Shown here: in pieces, positions 1 to 9,066 of the stretch
Layout of the letters: each line of letters starts with the position of its first letter
How positions within the stretch are numbered: position 1 is the first letter of the stretch
Assembly (NCBI RefSeq): GCF_040643435.1
Contig: NZ_JBEYUH010000002.1
Coordinates: 186,001 to 250,000, forward strand
From: Rhodococcus sp040643435
GTDB taxonomy: Bacteria > Actinomycetota > Actinomycetes > Mycobacteriales > Mycobacteriaceae
Length of the DNA: 64,000 nt
Direction of reading: 5' to 3'
Position numbers and translations under genes: made by a program
The notes under the pieces: model-generated
Told to the model about the DNA's origin: nothing
The model's database searches: none
What the model saw: only the letters and a program-made list of their open reading frames with translations

Positions 1-1
1 C

Positions 2-247
2 GGCGTGCTCATGGCCAAGCACGGTATCTACGACCTGCGCCAGCACCTCGACGACGTCGTCATGCCCGTGCTGCGCAAGTGGCGGATCTTCGAACGTGAT
101 CTCGGCAGCGCGGCGCAACAGGATCTCGACCGGCTCGGGGCACATCTCCAGGAACTCGAGCGCCAGGCGGTCCGGTTCGAGGAGATGCGCGACCGCTCCC
201 TCGCACGCGAGGCCGCGAAGCGCGAGAAGGTGGGCGCGGACGCCTGA
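2..247 (+). CDS. desA: Acyl-ACP desaturase, C-terminal end (partial)
   Basis: The reading frame enters from upstream and ends with TGA at 245-247; about 81 residues are visible. They look like the last helices of the soluble mycobacterial DesA1/DesA2 stearoyl-ACP desaturase family: a GIYDLRQHLDDVVMPVLRKW stretch followed by an acidic/arginine-rich amphipathic helix and a basic tail. The di-iron ligands lie outside the window. Family role: introduces a double bond in acyl-ACP for membrane or mycolate precursors. Placement directly before dus matches desA1 (Rv0824c) next to Rv0823c in M. tuberculosis, which is the main support for the name; the paralogue (desA1 or desA2) cannot be settled from this fragment. 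Confidence 0.75.
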   Translation, partial: GVLMAKHGIYDLRQHLDDVVMPVLRKWRIFERDLGSAAQQDLDRLGAHLQELERQAVRFEEMRDRSLAREAAKREKVGADA

Positions 248-355
248 GTCCACCGGAGGTTATCCTGTGCCCGGTGCCGCTTTCGGTGCCGGGCACAGAC
301 GTTTCCGCGGCCCACCCGTTATTTCTTTGTCACACAACGTTTTCCAGAGGTACCC

Positions 356-1498
356 ATGTCATCCCTCCGAATCGGCTCGCTCGAACTGAACAGCCCTGTC
401 GTGCTGGCGCCGATGGCGGGAGTGACGAACGTCGCATTCCGCACGCTGTGCCGCGAACTGGAACTCGAACGGGTCGGCAGCACCTCGGGTCTGTACGTGT
501 GCGAGATGGTCACCGCTCGCGCCCTCGTCGAACGGCACCCGGTCACCATGCATATGACGACCTTCGGTCCGACCGAGACACCGCGGTCGCTACAGCTGTA
601 CACCGTCGATCCCGACACCACCTACGCCGCCGCGAAGATGATCGTCGACGAGGACCTCGCCGACCACATCGACATGAACTTCGGATGCCCGGTCCCCAAG
701 GTGACCCGTAAGGGCGGCGGATCCGCTCTGCCGTACAAGCGCCGGCTGTTCGGACAGATCGTCGCGGCCGCCGTGCGCGCCACCGAAGGCACGGACATCC
801 CCGTGACCGTCAAGTTCCGTGTCGGGATCGACGACGAACATCACACGCACCTCGACGCCGGCCGCATCGCCGCCGCCGAAGGTGCGGCCGCCGTCGCCCT
901 GCATGCACGCACCGCAGCGCAACGCTATTCGGGCTCGGCCGACTGGAACGAGATCGCCCGGCTGAAAGAGCACGTCACGGACGTTCCGGTGCTCGGCAAC
1001 GGCGACATCTTCGATGCCGGGGACGCCGAACGCATGATGACACAGACAGGATGTGACGGCGTGGTCGTCGGCCGCGGGTGTCTCGGACGCCCGTGGCTGT
1101 TCGCCGAACTGAGCGCTGCGCTCGGCGGTCGCCCTCTGCCGACCCCGCCGAATCTCGGCGAAGTGGCGCAGATCATGCGCCGCCACGCCGAGCTGCTCGC
1201 CGAGCATCACGGCGAGGACCGCGGCCTGCGCGACATGCGTAAGCACATTGCGTGGTATCTACGCGGCTTCCCGGCAGGCTCGGAGGTCCGCAACGGCCTG
1301 GCGCGGGTGTCGACGCTCGCCGAACTCGACGATCTGCTCGGCAAACTCGACCACGACGTGCCGTTCCCGGCCGACGCCGAAGGCCCCCGTGGCAGGCAGG
1401 GATCTCCCAGCAGCGTCGCACTTCCCGACGGATGGCTCGACGATCCCGAGGACACCTGCGTGCCCGAGGGGGCCGACATGATGCACTCGGGCGGATGA
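356..1498 (+). CDS. dusB: tRNA-dihydrouridine synthase
   Basis: A 380-residue TIM-barrel flavoenzyme that reduces uridine to dihydrouridine in the D-loop of tRNAs with NADPH and FMN. The N-terminal strand reads VVLAPMAGVTN, the family signature with the FMN-contacting loop; the catalytic cysteine is Cys111 in MNFGCPVPKVTRKGGG; VTVKFRVGID and GNGDIF supply further FMN contacts; and the C-terminal helical tRNA-binding part runs from about residue 260. The length is normal for the DusB/Nifr3 group. The ATG at 356 begins right before the first barrel strand. It sits 108 bases after desA and precedes the LCP gene, as in M. tuberculosis Rv0823c. Confidence 0.93.
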   Translation: MSSLRIGSLELNSPVVLAPMAGVTNVAFRTLCRELELERVGSTSGLYVCEMVTARALVERHPVTMHMTTFGPTETPRSLQLYTVDPDTTYAAAKMIVDEDLADHIDMNFGCPVPKVTRKGGGSALPYKRRLFGQIVAAAVRATEGTDIPVTVKFRVGIDDEHHTHLDAGRIAAAEGAAAVALHARTAAQRYSGSADWNEIARLKEHVTDVPVLGNGDIFDAGDAERMMTQTGCDGVVVGRGCLGRPWLFAELSAALGGRPLPTPPNLGEVAQIMRRHAELLAEHHGEDRGLRDMRKHIAWYLRGFPAGSEVRNGLARVSTLAELDDLLGKLDHDVPFPADAEGPRGRQGSPSSVALPDGWLDDPEDTCVPEGADMMHSGG

Positions 1499-1690
1499 GC
1501 CACCCAGCGTGTGCCGTCCGGTACGGACGCGCACATCCGGCATATCTATGTCGTGCGACACAGCCGCGTCACGGCCGCCCGTAACCGGCGGTCAGTATCA
1601 TTGCGGAGTCCTCGCGACGGTAGACGGTGAGCAATCGCGTGGTCGGCGACAGGTGACGATGCGGCGCAACCGCAGAAAGAGCAGGTTCCG

Positions 1691-4078
1691 GTGGACGAGG
1701 AGCACGAGACAGGGTCTTCGGATCCTCGCGCTCCCTGGGAACGTCCGATAGCCGAGAGCGCCTACCGCGAATCCCGCCCGGTCCGCCGTGCCCGTGGCGT
1801 GCACCGGTCCGACGAGGCCGACAGCGACGCCCGTCGTCACGAGAATGCACGCAACCGCCGCGCCGCCGACTCGGACGACCCGGAGCAGCTCACCGTTGCC
1901 GAACTGCTCGACAAGGTGGGACGACGATCCGATCCCCCTACCCGGTCGGACCCGCCTCCTGCGGACCCATCTCCTGCAGACCGGCCTCCCCTGGACCCAC
2001 CTCCTGTGGACCCGCCGCGGACATCCACCTCGGCGTTGCCGCCAGCTCATCCTCGCGGCACCGAACCCTCTCGACCGGCAGGTACCGGACCCGACTCCGG
2101 CCGTCCGGCTCCCTCCCCGTGGACGCCGCCCGCGGCTGCCCCGCCCGTTCCCCAGGCACCGCCCGTTCCCCAGGCACCGCCCGTTCCCCAGCCACCACCG
2201 GCTGCCCAGGCTCCTCCACCCTCTCCCCCGAAGCCGCCGGTACCGGTGACGCGACCCCGGCTGCCGGAGAGCCCTCCCCCACCGCGCACTCAGGCGCCCG
2301 GCCGGGTGGCCGGCCCCGGTGCCACTCCGGTCCCGCCTCCGCGTCCGGCCCCTCCCGCCGATCCGCCGCAACTCGATCCGCCGCAGCCGCCGGTTGCTCG
2401 GCCGCAGCGGCCCACTGCCGACGATCATCCGACGGTCAAGATCGATGCTGTCCCCGCCGAAGACGTCGACACCCCATCCGTGGAGGAGCACGACGAGGAC
2501 ACTCCGGGCCCTGCGCTGCCCCGCCCGGTGGGCGACGCCACCCTCGGCCGGCTCGCCCAGAGCAAGCAGCGCAAACGGAAGCGGCTCCGCATCGCAGCGC
2601 GAGCAGCAGTCGCGTTCGTCTCGGTCGTCGCGCTCCTGGGCAACGGTGCAGTCTGGGGATACGTCCGCTCCACGGAGGCCGGTTTCTCTCAGATCGCTGC
2701 CCTGGACACCGAGTCGAGCGACATCATCGACCCGATCGGCCAGACGGGTGACGAGACGTATCTGATCGTGGGCACCGACACCCGCGCCGGAGCGAGCGGT
2801 TCTGTCGGGGCGGGAACCATCGACGACGCGGAAGGTGCTCGCGCCGACACAGTGATCCTCGTCAACATCCCCGCCGACCGCAGCCGCGTGGTCGCGGTGT
2901 CGTTCCCGCGAGACCTCGACGTGGAACGACCGGTCTGCCGTGGATGGGACAGCGCCACCGGCGAATACGATACCGAGCTGTATCCGGCCGCCGACGGCGA
3001 CAAACTCAACGCGACCTACGCTCTCGGCGGACCGAAGTGTCTGGTCAAGGTGATCCAGAAGATCTCCGGGTTGAAGATCGGCCACTTCGTGGGAATCGAC
3101 TTCGCAGGCTTCGAGTCGATGGTCGACGAGATCGGTGGCGTCGAGGTGTGCACGTCGGTTCCGTTGATCGACAACGAACTCGGTCCTCTCATCGAGACTC
3201 CCGGCAAGCACACCCTCGACGGCAAACGTGCCCTCGACTATGTGCGCGCGCGCAAGATCGATTCGGAGGGAAACAGCGATTACGGCCGAATCAGCCGCCA
3301 GCAGAAATTCCTCTCGTCGCTGTTGCGTTCGACGTTGTCGAACAAGGTGCTGCTCGACCCGGGGAAGCTCAACGGCTTCATCTCCGCCTTCACCCGCGCG
3401 ACGTTCGTCGAGAACGTCAACGCCGAGTCGCTGGTCAAACTCGGCCGCTCCATGCAGAACGTCGAGGCGGGAGCGGTGTCCTTCCTCACGATTCCCACGG
3501 CCGGTACCAACGACTGGGGTAACGAGATCCCGCGCACCGACGACATCGCGGCGATCTTCACCGCGATCATCGACGATCTGCCCCTTCCGGGTGAGAAACG
3601 CGAAGACGACGCCGCGGAGGTAGCGGCCGCCGCCCCGGCCGAACCGATGCCCGCACAACTCGCGGTCGACCCGATGACGGTGGCCGTGCAGGTCTCCAAT
3701 GCCTCGGGTGTCTCCGGACTGGCCGCGCGCACCGCCGAGGAAATCGCCGCGTACGGCTTCTCCGTCTACGCGACGGGAAATTATGCCTCCGGAACCAGCA
3801 CGCAGACCGTGATCCGCTTCGGTGCGGGGCAGGAGATCGCCGCAGCGACGGTGGCCTCCGCTTTCCCGGGGTCAGTGCTGCAGGAGGCTCCGCCCTCGGC
3901 GCAATTGGGCGACATCGTGGAGATCGTCCTGGGCACCAGCTTCGACGGCACCGTCGTCGCCCCCACTCCGGCAGGCACACAACTCGCCCCGATGACGATC
4001 CAGACCCGGGCGGAATCGTCCGTCGAGCTGCCCGCCGATCTCGCGATCACCAACGCCGCCGACGATTTGTGCACGTAG
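1691..4078 (+). CDS. LytR-CpsA-Psr (LCP) family protein with LytR_C domain
   Basis: A 795-residue membrane protein, probable phosphotransferase that attaches arabinogalactan or other glycopolymers to peptidoglycan. GTG start after a purine-rich AAAGAGCAGG. Residues 1-290 are cytoplasmic, charged, then strongly proline-rich; one transmembrane helix spans about 297-323; the LCP domain covers about 345-610 with DTRAG near 362, VSFPRDLDV near 405 (conserved Asp and Arg that bind pyrophosphate and Mg) and the YVRARKIDSEGNSDYGRISR block near 516-536; a LytR_C domain (VQVSNASGVSGLA onward) covers about 662-752. Orthologous position to Rv0822c. The N-terminal tail is much longer than in most LCP proteins and contains tandem APPVPQ-type repeats. 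Paralogue assignment (Lcp1/CpsA) is left open. Confidence 0.9.
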   Translation: MDEEHETGSSDPRAPWERPIAESAYRESRPVRRARGVHRSDEADSDARRHENARNRRAADSDDPEQLTVAELLDKVGRRSDPPTRSDPPPADPSPADRPPLDPPPVDPPRTSTSALPPAHPRGTEPSRPAGTGPDSGRPAPSPWTPPAAAPPVPQAPPVPQAPPVPQPPPAAQAPPPSPPKPPVPVTRPRLPESPPPPRTQAPGRVAGPGATPVPPPRPAPPADPPQLDPPQPPVARPQRPTADDHPTVKIDAVPAEDVDTPSVEEHDEDTPGPALPRPVGDATLGRLAQSKQRKRKRLRIAARAAVAFVSVVALLGNGAVWGYVRSTEAGFSQIAALDTESSDIIDPIGQTGDETYLIVGTDTRAGASGSVGAGTIDDAEGARADTVILVNIPADRSRVVAVSFPRDLDVERPVCRGWDSATGEYDTELYPAADGDKLNATYALGGPKCLVKVIQKISGLKIGHFVGIDFAGFESMVDEIGGVEVCTSVPLIDNELGPLIETPGKHTLDGKRALDYVRARKIDSEGNSDYGRISRQQKFLSSLLRSTLSNKVLLDPGKLNGFISAFTRATFVENVNAESLVKLGRSMQNVEAGAVSFLTIPTAGTNDWGNEIPRTDDIAAIFTAIIDDLPLPGEKREDDAAEVAAAAPAEPMPAQLAVDPMTVAVQVSNASGVSGLAARTAEEIAAYGFSVYATGNYASGTSTQTVIRFGAGQEIAAATVASAFPGSVLQEAPPSAQLGDIVEIVLGTSFDGTVVAPTPAGTQLAPMTIQTRAESSVELPADLAITNAADDLCT
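2141..2194 (+). repeat. Three tandem 18-bp repeats in the LCP gene
   Basis: Units 2141-2158, 2159-2176 and 2177-2194 are near identical (CCGCCCGTTCCCCAGGCA, last one with two changes) and encode PPVPQA-type hexapeptides in the proline-rich cytoplasmic tail. In-frame unit length means copy-number change would lengthen or shorten the tail without a frameshift. Confidence 0.9.
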
Positions 4079-4163
4079 ACGCCACCGGCCGACCATCTCT
4101 GTTCACCTGTGGTTCATCCGATGCTCGTCGTGGGGTCCGATCGAGGTCGTAGGCTGTGCGCTT

Positions 4164-4871
4164 ATGCGCGTCGTCTACAACGAACAGATGGGCGAGCTCG
4201 GCGATCTCCTCGGGGAGATGGCCGGACTCGCCGGCACCGCGATGGAGCGGTCCACCAGAGCTCTTCTCGAAGCCGATCTCGCCCTCGCCGAACAGGTGAT
4301 CGACGAGCACGAGAAGATCACCGAACTAGGCGCGATCTGCGAGGAGAAGGCGTTCCAGCTGCTCGCCCTGCAAGGTCCCGTCGCCGGCGACCTGCGCGCC
4401 GTGGTCAGCGGCATCCAGATCGTCGCCGACATCGACCGCATGGGTGCGCTCGCCCTGCACATCGCCAAGGCGACCCGCCGGCGCCACCCCAATCATGTGC
4501 TCCCGGACGAGGTGAAGGGCTACTTCGCCGAGATGGGCCGGATCGCGGTCGCGCTCGGTGCGGCGACCCGCGAGATCCTCGAAACCCGCGATCCCGCTCG
4601 CGCCGCCCGTCTCCACCACGAGGACGAGGCGATGGACGACCTGCATCGTCACCTGTTCACCGTTCTCATGGACCGCGAATGGGACCACGGTGTCGCGGCG
4701 GCCGTCGATGTCACCCTGCTCGGCCGTTACTACGAGCGCTTCGCCGATCACGCCGTCGAGGTGGGCCGCCGGGTCATCTTCCTCGTGACCGGCAAGCTCC
4801 CCACCGAGGAGGAGATCCGTCAACTCGTCGAGAAGGTCGACAGTCTGACCGTCTACCCCGACAACCACTGA
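4164..4871 (+). CDS. phoU: Phosphate transport regulator PhoU (PhoY2-like)
   Basis: A 235-residue all-helical protein made of two PhoU three-helix bundles: repeat 1 about residues 8-105 and repeat 2 about 112-215, each with the E(x)xxD metal-binding pattern (for example VIDEHEKI near 46 and LHHEDEAMDDLHRHL near 149-163). Family role: connects the Pst transporter to the SenX3/PhoR-type sensor kinase so that the Pho regulon is shut off when phosphate is plentiful. It lies convergent with pstB, sharing a terminator, as phoY2/phoT in M. tuberculosis. A TAGGCT hexamer at 4150-4155 ends 8 bases before the ATG and no Shine-Dalgarno sequence is present, so the mRNA may be leaderless. Confidence 0.93.
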   Translation: MRVVYNEQMGELGDLLGEMAGLAGTAMERSTRALLEADLALAEQVIDEHEKITELGAICEEKAFQLLALQGPVAGDLRAVVSGIQIVADIDRMGALALHIAKATRRRHPNHVLPDEVKGYFAEMGRIAVALGAATREILETRDPARAARLHHEDEAMDDLHRHLFTVLMDREWDHGVAAAVDVTLLGRYYERFADHAVEVGRRVIFLVTGKLPTEEEIRQLVEKVDSLTVYPDNH

Positions 4872-4887
4872 CCTCCCGATGCGAGAA

Positions 4888-4917
4888 GACCCCGACCGGA
4901 TGTTTCCGGTCGGGGTC
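4888..4917. terminator. Bidirectional terminator between phoU and pstB
   Basis: Perfect 12-bp inverted repeat GACCCCGACCGG / CCGGTCGGGGTC with a 6-base loop, between the convergent phoU and pstB genes. No long T tract, as usual in actinobacteria. Confidence 0.85.
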
Positions 4918-4946
4918 TCTCGTCTCGGAGCAGAAGTGGTGAGGAC

Positions 4947-5723
4947 TCAGCCGAAACGACCCGAGATGTAGTCCTCGGTGGCCTTCTTGCTCGGGTTCGA
5001 GAAGATCTTCTCGGTGTCGTCGATCTCCACCAGACCACCCGGACGGCCCGTCGCCTCGAGATTGAAGAAGGCAGTCTGGTCACTGACACGCGCGGCCTGC
5101 TGCATGTTGTGCGTGACGATGACGATGGTGAAATCCTTCTTCAGCTCGCCGATCAGATCCTCGATGGCCAGCGTCGAGATCGGGTCGAGTGCCGAGCACG
5201 GCTCGTCCATGAGCAGCACGTCCGGCTGGACAGCGATGGCGCGAGCGATGCACAGACGCTGCTGCTGACCGCCGGACAGACCACCGCCGGGCTTGTCGAG
5301 GCGGTCCTTGACCTCGTTCCACAGATTCGCACCGCGCAGCGACTTCTCCGCGACCTCGTCGAGGGTCTTCCTGTCGCGCACACCCTGCAGTTTCAGGCCG
5401 GCCACGACGTTGTCGCGGATCGACATCGTGGGGAACGGGTTGGGACGCTGGAAGACCATGCCGATCGTCTTGCGGACACCGACCGGGTCGACACTCGGGT
5501 CGTAGATGTCCTCGCCGTCGAGGAGGACCGAGCCTTCGACATACGCGCCGGGGGTCACCTCGTGCATGCGGTTGAGCGACCGCAGCACGGTGGACTTGCC
5601 ACAGCCGGACGGGCCGATGAAGGCGGTCACGCTCCGCGGCGGCACGGACAGGGTCACGTCCGCCACGGCGTGGAACTTGCCGTAGTAGATGTTGACGTCC
5701 TTGAGATCCAGACGCTTGGCCAT
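4947..5723 (-). CDS. pstB: Phosphate ABC transporter ATP-binding protein PstB
   Basis: A 258-residue ABC ATPase, cytoplasmic motor of the high-affinity phosphate importer. Walker A is GPSGCGKST (about residues 37-45), Q-loop FQRPNPFP, signature LSGGQQQRL, Walker B VLLMDEP, followed by the switch histidine in IVIVTHNM. The QRPNPFPTMSI stretch is characteristic of PstB. Last gene of pstS-pstC-pstA-pstB, 48 bases after pstA. In M. tuberculosis the isolated homologue at this locus is phoT; here the complete transporter operon is present. Confidence 0.97.
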   Translation of the reverse strand: MAKRLDLKDVNIYYGKFHAVADVTLSVPPRSVTAFIGPSGCGKSTVLRSLNRMHEVTPGAYVEGSVLLDGEDIYDPSVDPVGVRKTIGMVFQRPNPFPTMSIRDNVVAGLKLQGVRDRKTLDEVAEKSLRGANLWNEVKDRLDKPGGGLSGGQQQRLCIARAIAVQPDVLLMDEPCSALDPISTLAIEDLIGELKKDFTIVIVTHNMQQAARVSDQTAFFNLEATGRPGGLVEIDDTEKIFSNPSKKATEDYISGRFG

Positions 5724-5771
5724 TACCGGCTCCCTACTGGTGTATCGATGTCGTGAACAGAGCTCATGGGA

Positions 5772-6683
5772 CTACTTCTTGGAACCGACCTGCGAGTACC
5801 GGCTGATCAACTTGGCGGCGATGTTGAGGACCGCGATGACCAGGATCAGTGTGAGCGCGGCGCCCCAGATGCGCTGCGAACCGGCGGCGGTGGGGTTGTT
5901 CATCTCGGCGACCATGACGCCCGGAAGGGTGCCCTGCTCACCACCGAACAGGTCGAAGTTGATGAAGGGTGCGTAGCCGACGAGGATCAGCAGCGGCGCC
6001 GTCTCCCCCATGACGCGGGCGAGAGCGAGCATGATGCCGGTGATGATGCCGGCGAGCGAGGTCGGAAGCACGATGCGCGCGATGGTCTTCCACTTGGGAA
6101 CGCCGAGGGCGTACGACGCCTCGCGCAGATCCTGCGGAACGATACGGAGCATCTCCTCGGTGCTTCGCACGACCACAGGCACCATCAACAGCACGAGAGC
6201 CAGCGACACCGCGAAGCCGGACTTGGGCATTCCGAAGGTCGACACCCACAGGGCGTAGACGAACAGCGCCGCGACGATCGACGGGACGCCGCTGAGAATG
6301 TCGACCATGAACGTCGTGATCTTGCCGAGCCGGGACTTGCCCGCGTACTCGACGAGGTAGATCGCCACGAAGACCCCGAGCGGGATCGAGATGATCGCGC
6401 AGACGAGTCCCTGCAGAAGCGTGCCGACCAGAGCGTGGTAGATGCCGCCGCCCATCGACGATGCCGTCAGGCCACTCAGCGAGTGTGTGAACCACGTCGA
6501 CGACACCAGCGCGGGGAAGCCCTTCGAGACGACCGTGATCAGCACCCAGGCGAGGGGGATCAGCGCGATGACGACCGAGAGGGTGACGAGCACCGTCGCG
6601 GCGGTGTTCTTCGCGCGGCGGCGTCCACTGACGCGCTGGAAGGCCGGGGCCTTCACCGGGGAGGAGAACGTGGTGGTCGACAT
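5772..6683 (-). CDS. pstA: Phosphate ABC transporter permease PstA
   Basis: A 303-residue integral membrane permease with six predicted transmembrane helices, the first at about residues 27-50 (a long run of hydrophobic residues after RRRAKNTA). The EAA-type cytoplasmic loop is near residues 205-225 (EASYALGVPKWKTIARIVLPTSLAGI), where the PstB ATPase docks. Starts 3 bases after the pstC stop, so translation is probably coupled. Forms the membrane channel with PstC. Confidence 0.95.
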   Translation of the reverse strand: MSTTTFSSPVKAPAFQRVSGRRRAKNTAATVLVTLSVVIALIPLAWVLITVVSKGFPALVSSTWFTHSLSGLTASSMGGGIYHALVGTLLQGLVCAIISIPLGVFVAIYLVEYAGKSRLGKITTFMVDILSGVPSIVAALFVYALWVSTFGMPKSGFAVSLALVLLMVPVVVRSTEEMLRIVPQDLREASYALGVPKWKTIARIVLPTSLAGIITGIMLALARVMGETAPLLILVGYAPFINFDLFGGEQGTLPGVMVAEMNNPTAAGSQRIWGAALTLILVIAVLNIAAKLISRYSQVGSKK

Positions 6684-6686
6684 GGT

Positions 6687-7742
6687 TCAGTCCTTCTTTC
6701 CTGCGACGATCATGCGCGCGGCGGCGTTGACCACGAAGGTGAGCACGAAGAGCACGAGACCGGCGGCGATGTAGGCGCCCGCCTGGATGTCGTTGTTGAA
6801 TTCGGCGTAACCGAGCGCGATCTTGGATGCGATCGTCGCGCCGCCGTCGAACAGCGACCAGGAGAAGGGCTGAGCGGTGGTGCGCAGGATGAGATACAGC
6901 GCCATCGTCTCGCCGAGGGCGCGGCCGAGACCGAGCATCGAACCGCTGATGTATCCGGACTTGCCGAACGGGATGACGGTCGTTCGCACGACTTCCCAGC
7001 GCGTCGCGCCGAGCGCGAGAGCGCCTTCGATCTGGGCCACCGGGGTCTGCACGAACACCTCGCGGCTGACCGCGGCGATCGTCGGCAGGATCATCACCGC
7101 CAGCACGATGCCGGCGGTGAAGATCGTGCCACCGCCGACGATCGAGCCACTGCCTGTCGCGAACAGCGGGAACCAGCCGAGATTGGTATTGAGCCATTCC
7201 GCGACGGGGCGCAGGAACGGGGCGAGGACGAGCATGCCCCACAGGCCGTAGACGATGGACGGGACCGCGGCGAGCAGGTCGATGACGTATGCCAACGGCT
7301 TCCGGAGGCGGTCCGGGCAGTACGAGGTGAGGAAGATCGCGATACCCAGCGCGACGGGCATGGCGAGGAGCAGCGCGAAGAACGAGACGAGCACCGTCAC
7401 CTGGAACAGATCGAGAACACCGAACGCCATGTCGGCGATGTCCTGCGTGATCCATTCACGGCTGGTGAGGAAGTTCACCTGGTTGCGTTGCAATGCCGGG
7501 ACGGCGCGCCAGACCAGGAACACGGCAATCGCGCCGATGATCACGGAGATCAGGACGGCCGAACCGGACGCCAGTGCGCTGAAGATTCTGTCTCCCGGTC
7601 GCACGACGGTCTTGCGTGCCTGGTCCGAGGATTGTGGTGGGGTGCTGATCGTGTCCTCCGTGATGCCGGTTGCACCGCCCGTTCCTGAGCGGGTCGGTTC
7701 GTCGGCCGCGATGGGAACCGACGTGGTGTGCGCGTCACTCAT
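6687..7742 (-). CDS. pstC: Phosphate ABC transporter permease PstC
   Basis: A permease of 351 residues from the ATG at 7742-7740. A TTG four codons upstream (7754) is in frame, but the GAAGGA ribosome-binding site at 7755-7760 would touch it, whereas it lies 12 bases before the ATG; the ATG is preferred. About 60 hydrophilic N-terminal residues precede the first membrane helix (ALASGSAVLISVIIGAIAVFLVW). The EAA loop reads EGALALGATRWEVVRTTVIP. Partner of PstA; 93 bases downstream of pstS. Confidence 0.94.
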   Translation of the reverse strand: MSDAHTTSVPIAADEPTRSGTGGATGITEDTISTPPQSSDQARKTVVRPGDRIFSALASGSAVLISVIIGAIAVFLVWRAVPALQRNQVNFLTSREWITQDIADMAFGVLDLFQVTVLVSFFALLLAMPVALGIAIFLTSYCPDRLRKPLAYVIDLLAAVPSIVYGLWGMLVLAPFLRPVAEWLNTNLGWFPLFATGSGSIVGGGTIFTAGIVLAVMILPTIAAVSREVFVQTPVAQIEGALALGATRWEVVRTTVIPFGKSGYISGSMLGLGRALGETMALYLILRTTAQPFSWSLFDGGATIASKIALGYAEFNNDIQAGAYIAAGLVLFVLTFVVNAAARMIVAGKKD

Positions 7743-7835
7743 GTGCGCTCGCAATCCTTCTCAGCGTATTCGTCAGGAACGGGCGGGTCGATGATCGCTC
7801 GGTCACTCGCGCGGAACCGAACGACGCTCCTCGGG

Positions 7836-8960
7836 TCAGCCGGCGGCGATGGCGTCGATCGACTCGTTGAGACGGGTCTTGAAGGCATCCGGCAGCGGGA
7901 CGTAGCCCTGTTCGGCCAGTCCGTCCTGACCCTCGTTGGCGGCGGAGTTCAGGAACGACTTGACCGCGGCAGCCGTGTCGGCGTCGTAGCCTCCCGAGCA
8001 CACGATCTCGTAGGTTGCCAGCACCAGCGGGTAGGCGCCCTCCTCGGTGCTTCCGAAGATCGACGACAGGTCGAGGGTCAGGTCACCTTCGGAGGCCGGG
8101 ACGAACTCGGCACCCTCGATGGCCTTGCCTGCGGTCTCCTCGTTGAGTTCGACCGGGCCGGAGCCGTTGTCGATCTTCGCGATGTTCAGACGGTTCTGCT
8201 CGGCGAAGGACTTCTCGACGTAGGTGATGGAATAGGGCGATCCGGCGACGGCCTGTGCGACGCCCGCCGAGCCCTTCGCGCCCTCACCCACACCACCGGT
8301 GAAGTCGGACCCGGCGCCGCTGGTCCACGCACCGTCGGACGCGATCTCGAGGTACTGCTGGAAGTTGTCGGTGGTGCCCGACGAGTCGGAGCGCACGATC
8401 GGGGTGATGTCGGAGTCCGGCAGTTCGACGCCCTCGTTGAGAGCGGCGATCGCCGGGTCGTTCCACTTGGTGATCGAGCCGTTGAAGATTTTGGCGGCGG
8501 TCTCGCCGTTCAGCACGAGATCGTCGACACCCTCGAGGTTGTAGGCGAGAGCGACCGGACCGAAGACCAGGGGCAGGTTCCACGCGGGATTGCCGGCGCA
8601 GCGCTCGGCAGCCTGCGCGGCCTGCTCGTCCGTGATGGCCGAGTCGGAGCCCGCGAAGTCGATCTGATTCGCGATGAACTGCGTGCGACCGTCACCCGAT
8701 CCGGTGGGGTTGTACGCGACGTTGACGCTCGTGCCCTTCTGGGAGCACACGGCGATGTAGGTGGAGACGAACTGGTCCATCGCGTTCTTCTGAGCCGACG
8801 AGCCGGCACCCGAGAGGTTGGACTTGCCGTCGCAGGTCGCGGTGGAGGCGGACGCGTCGACGTCCACCGATCCGCTGTTGTCGTCGCTACCGCACGCGGC
8901 GAGCGTGAGGGCTCCAGCAGCCACGACACCGAGCAGGGCGCCCTTGCGCTTGAGGTTCAC
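7836..8960 (-). CDS. pstS: Phosphate-binding lipoprotein PstS
   Basis: A 374-residue extracellular phosphate receptor. The GTG at 8960 is chosen because GGAGGAGA lies 7 bases upstream and the product begins with a proper lipoprotein signal peptide (basic LKRKG, hydrophobic core, lipobox LAAC with Cys23 as the lipidated residue); the frame stays open for 58 more codons upstream but without such signals. Mature domain motifs that bind phosphate are visible: GAGSSAQ near the start, SGDGRTQF, AGSDSAI and RSDSSGTTDNFQ. First gene of the pst operon, under the tandem Pho-box described separately. Confidence 0.95.
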   Translation of the reverse strand: MNLKRKGALLGVVAAGALTLAACGSDDNSGSVDVDASASTATCDGKSNLSGAGSSAQKNAMDQFVSTYIAVCSQKGTSVNVAYNPTGSGDGRTQFIANQIDFAGSDSAITDEQAAQAAERCAGNPAWNLPLVFGPVALAYNLEGVDDLVLNGETAAKIFNGSITKWNDPAIAALNEGVELPDSDITPIVRSDSSGTTDNFQQYLEIASDGAWTSGAGSDFTGGVGEGAKGSAGVAQAVAGSPYSITYVEKSFAEQNRLNIAKIDNGSGPVELNEETAGKAIEGAEFVPASEGDLTLDLSSIFGSTEEGAYPLVLATYEIVCSGGYDADTAAAVKSFLNSAANEGQDGLAEQGYVPLPDAFKTRLNESIDAIAAG

Positions 8961-9066
8961 CTGTTCTCCTCCGGAAGTAACTTCACACGACCGCAGCGCC
9001 GAGAGGGCCGCGGCATCTAGACGCGGGTAATCCCGGCGCCGGGCCTGCAGCACTCGACCCGTTAGA

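Noticed and set aside
2141..2194. CRISPR-like array
   Set aside because: Units are contiguous 18-mers without spacers, inside a coding frame.
1598..3658. 686-codon open frame antisense to the LCP gene
   Set aside because: Glycine/arginine low-complexity product; LCP protein on the plus strand has full domain structure.
5766..7688. 640-codon open frame antisense to pstA/pstC
   Set aside because: Product is low-complexity (Asp, Arg, His, Gln rich) as expected from the complement of GC-rich codons; the minus-strand permeases have clear motifs.
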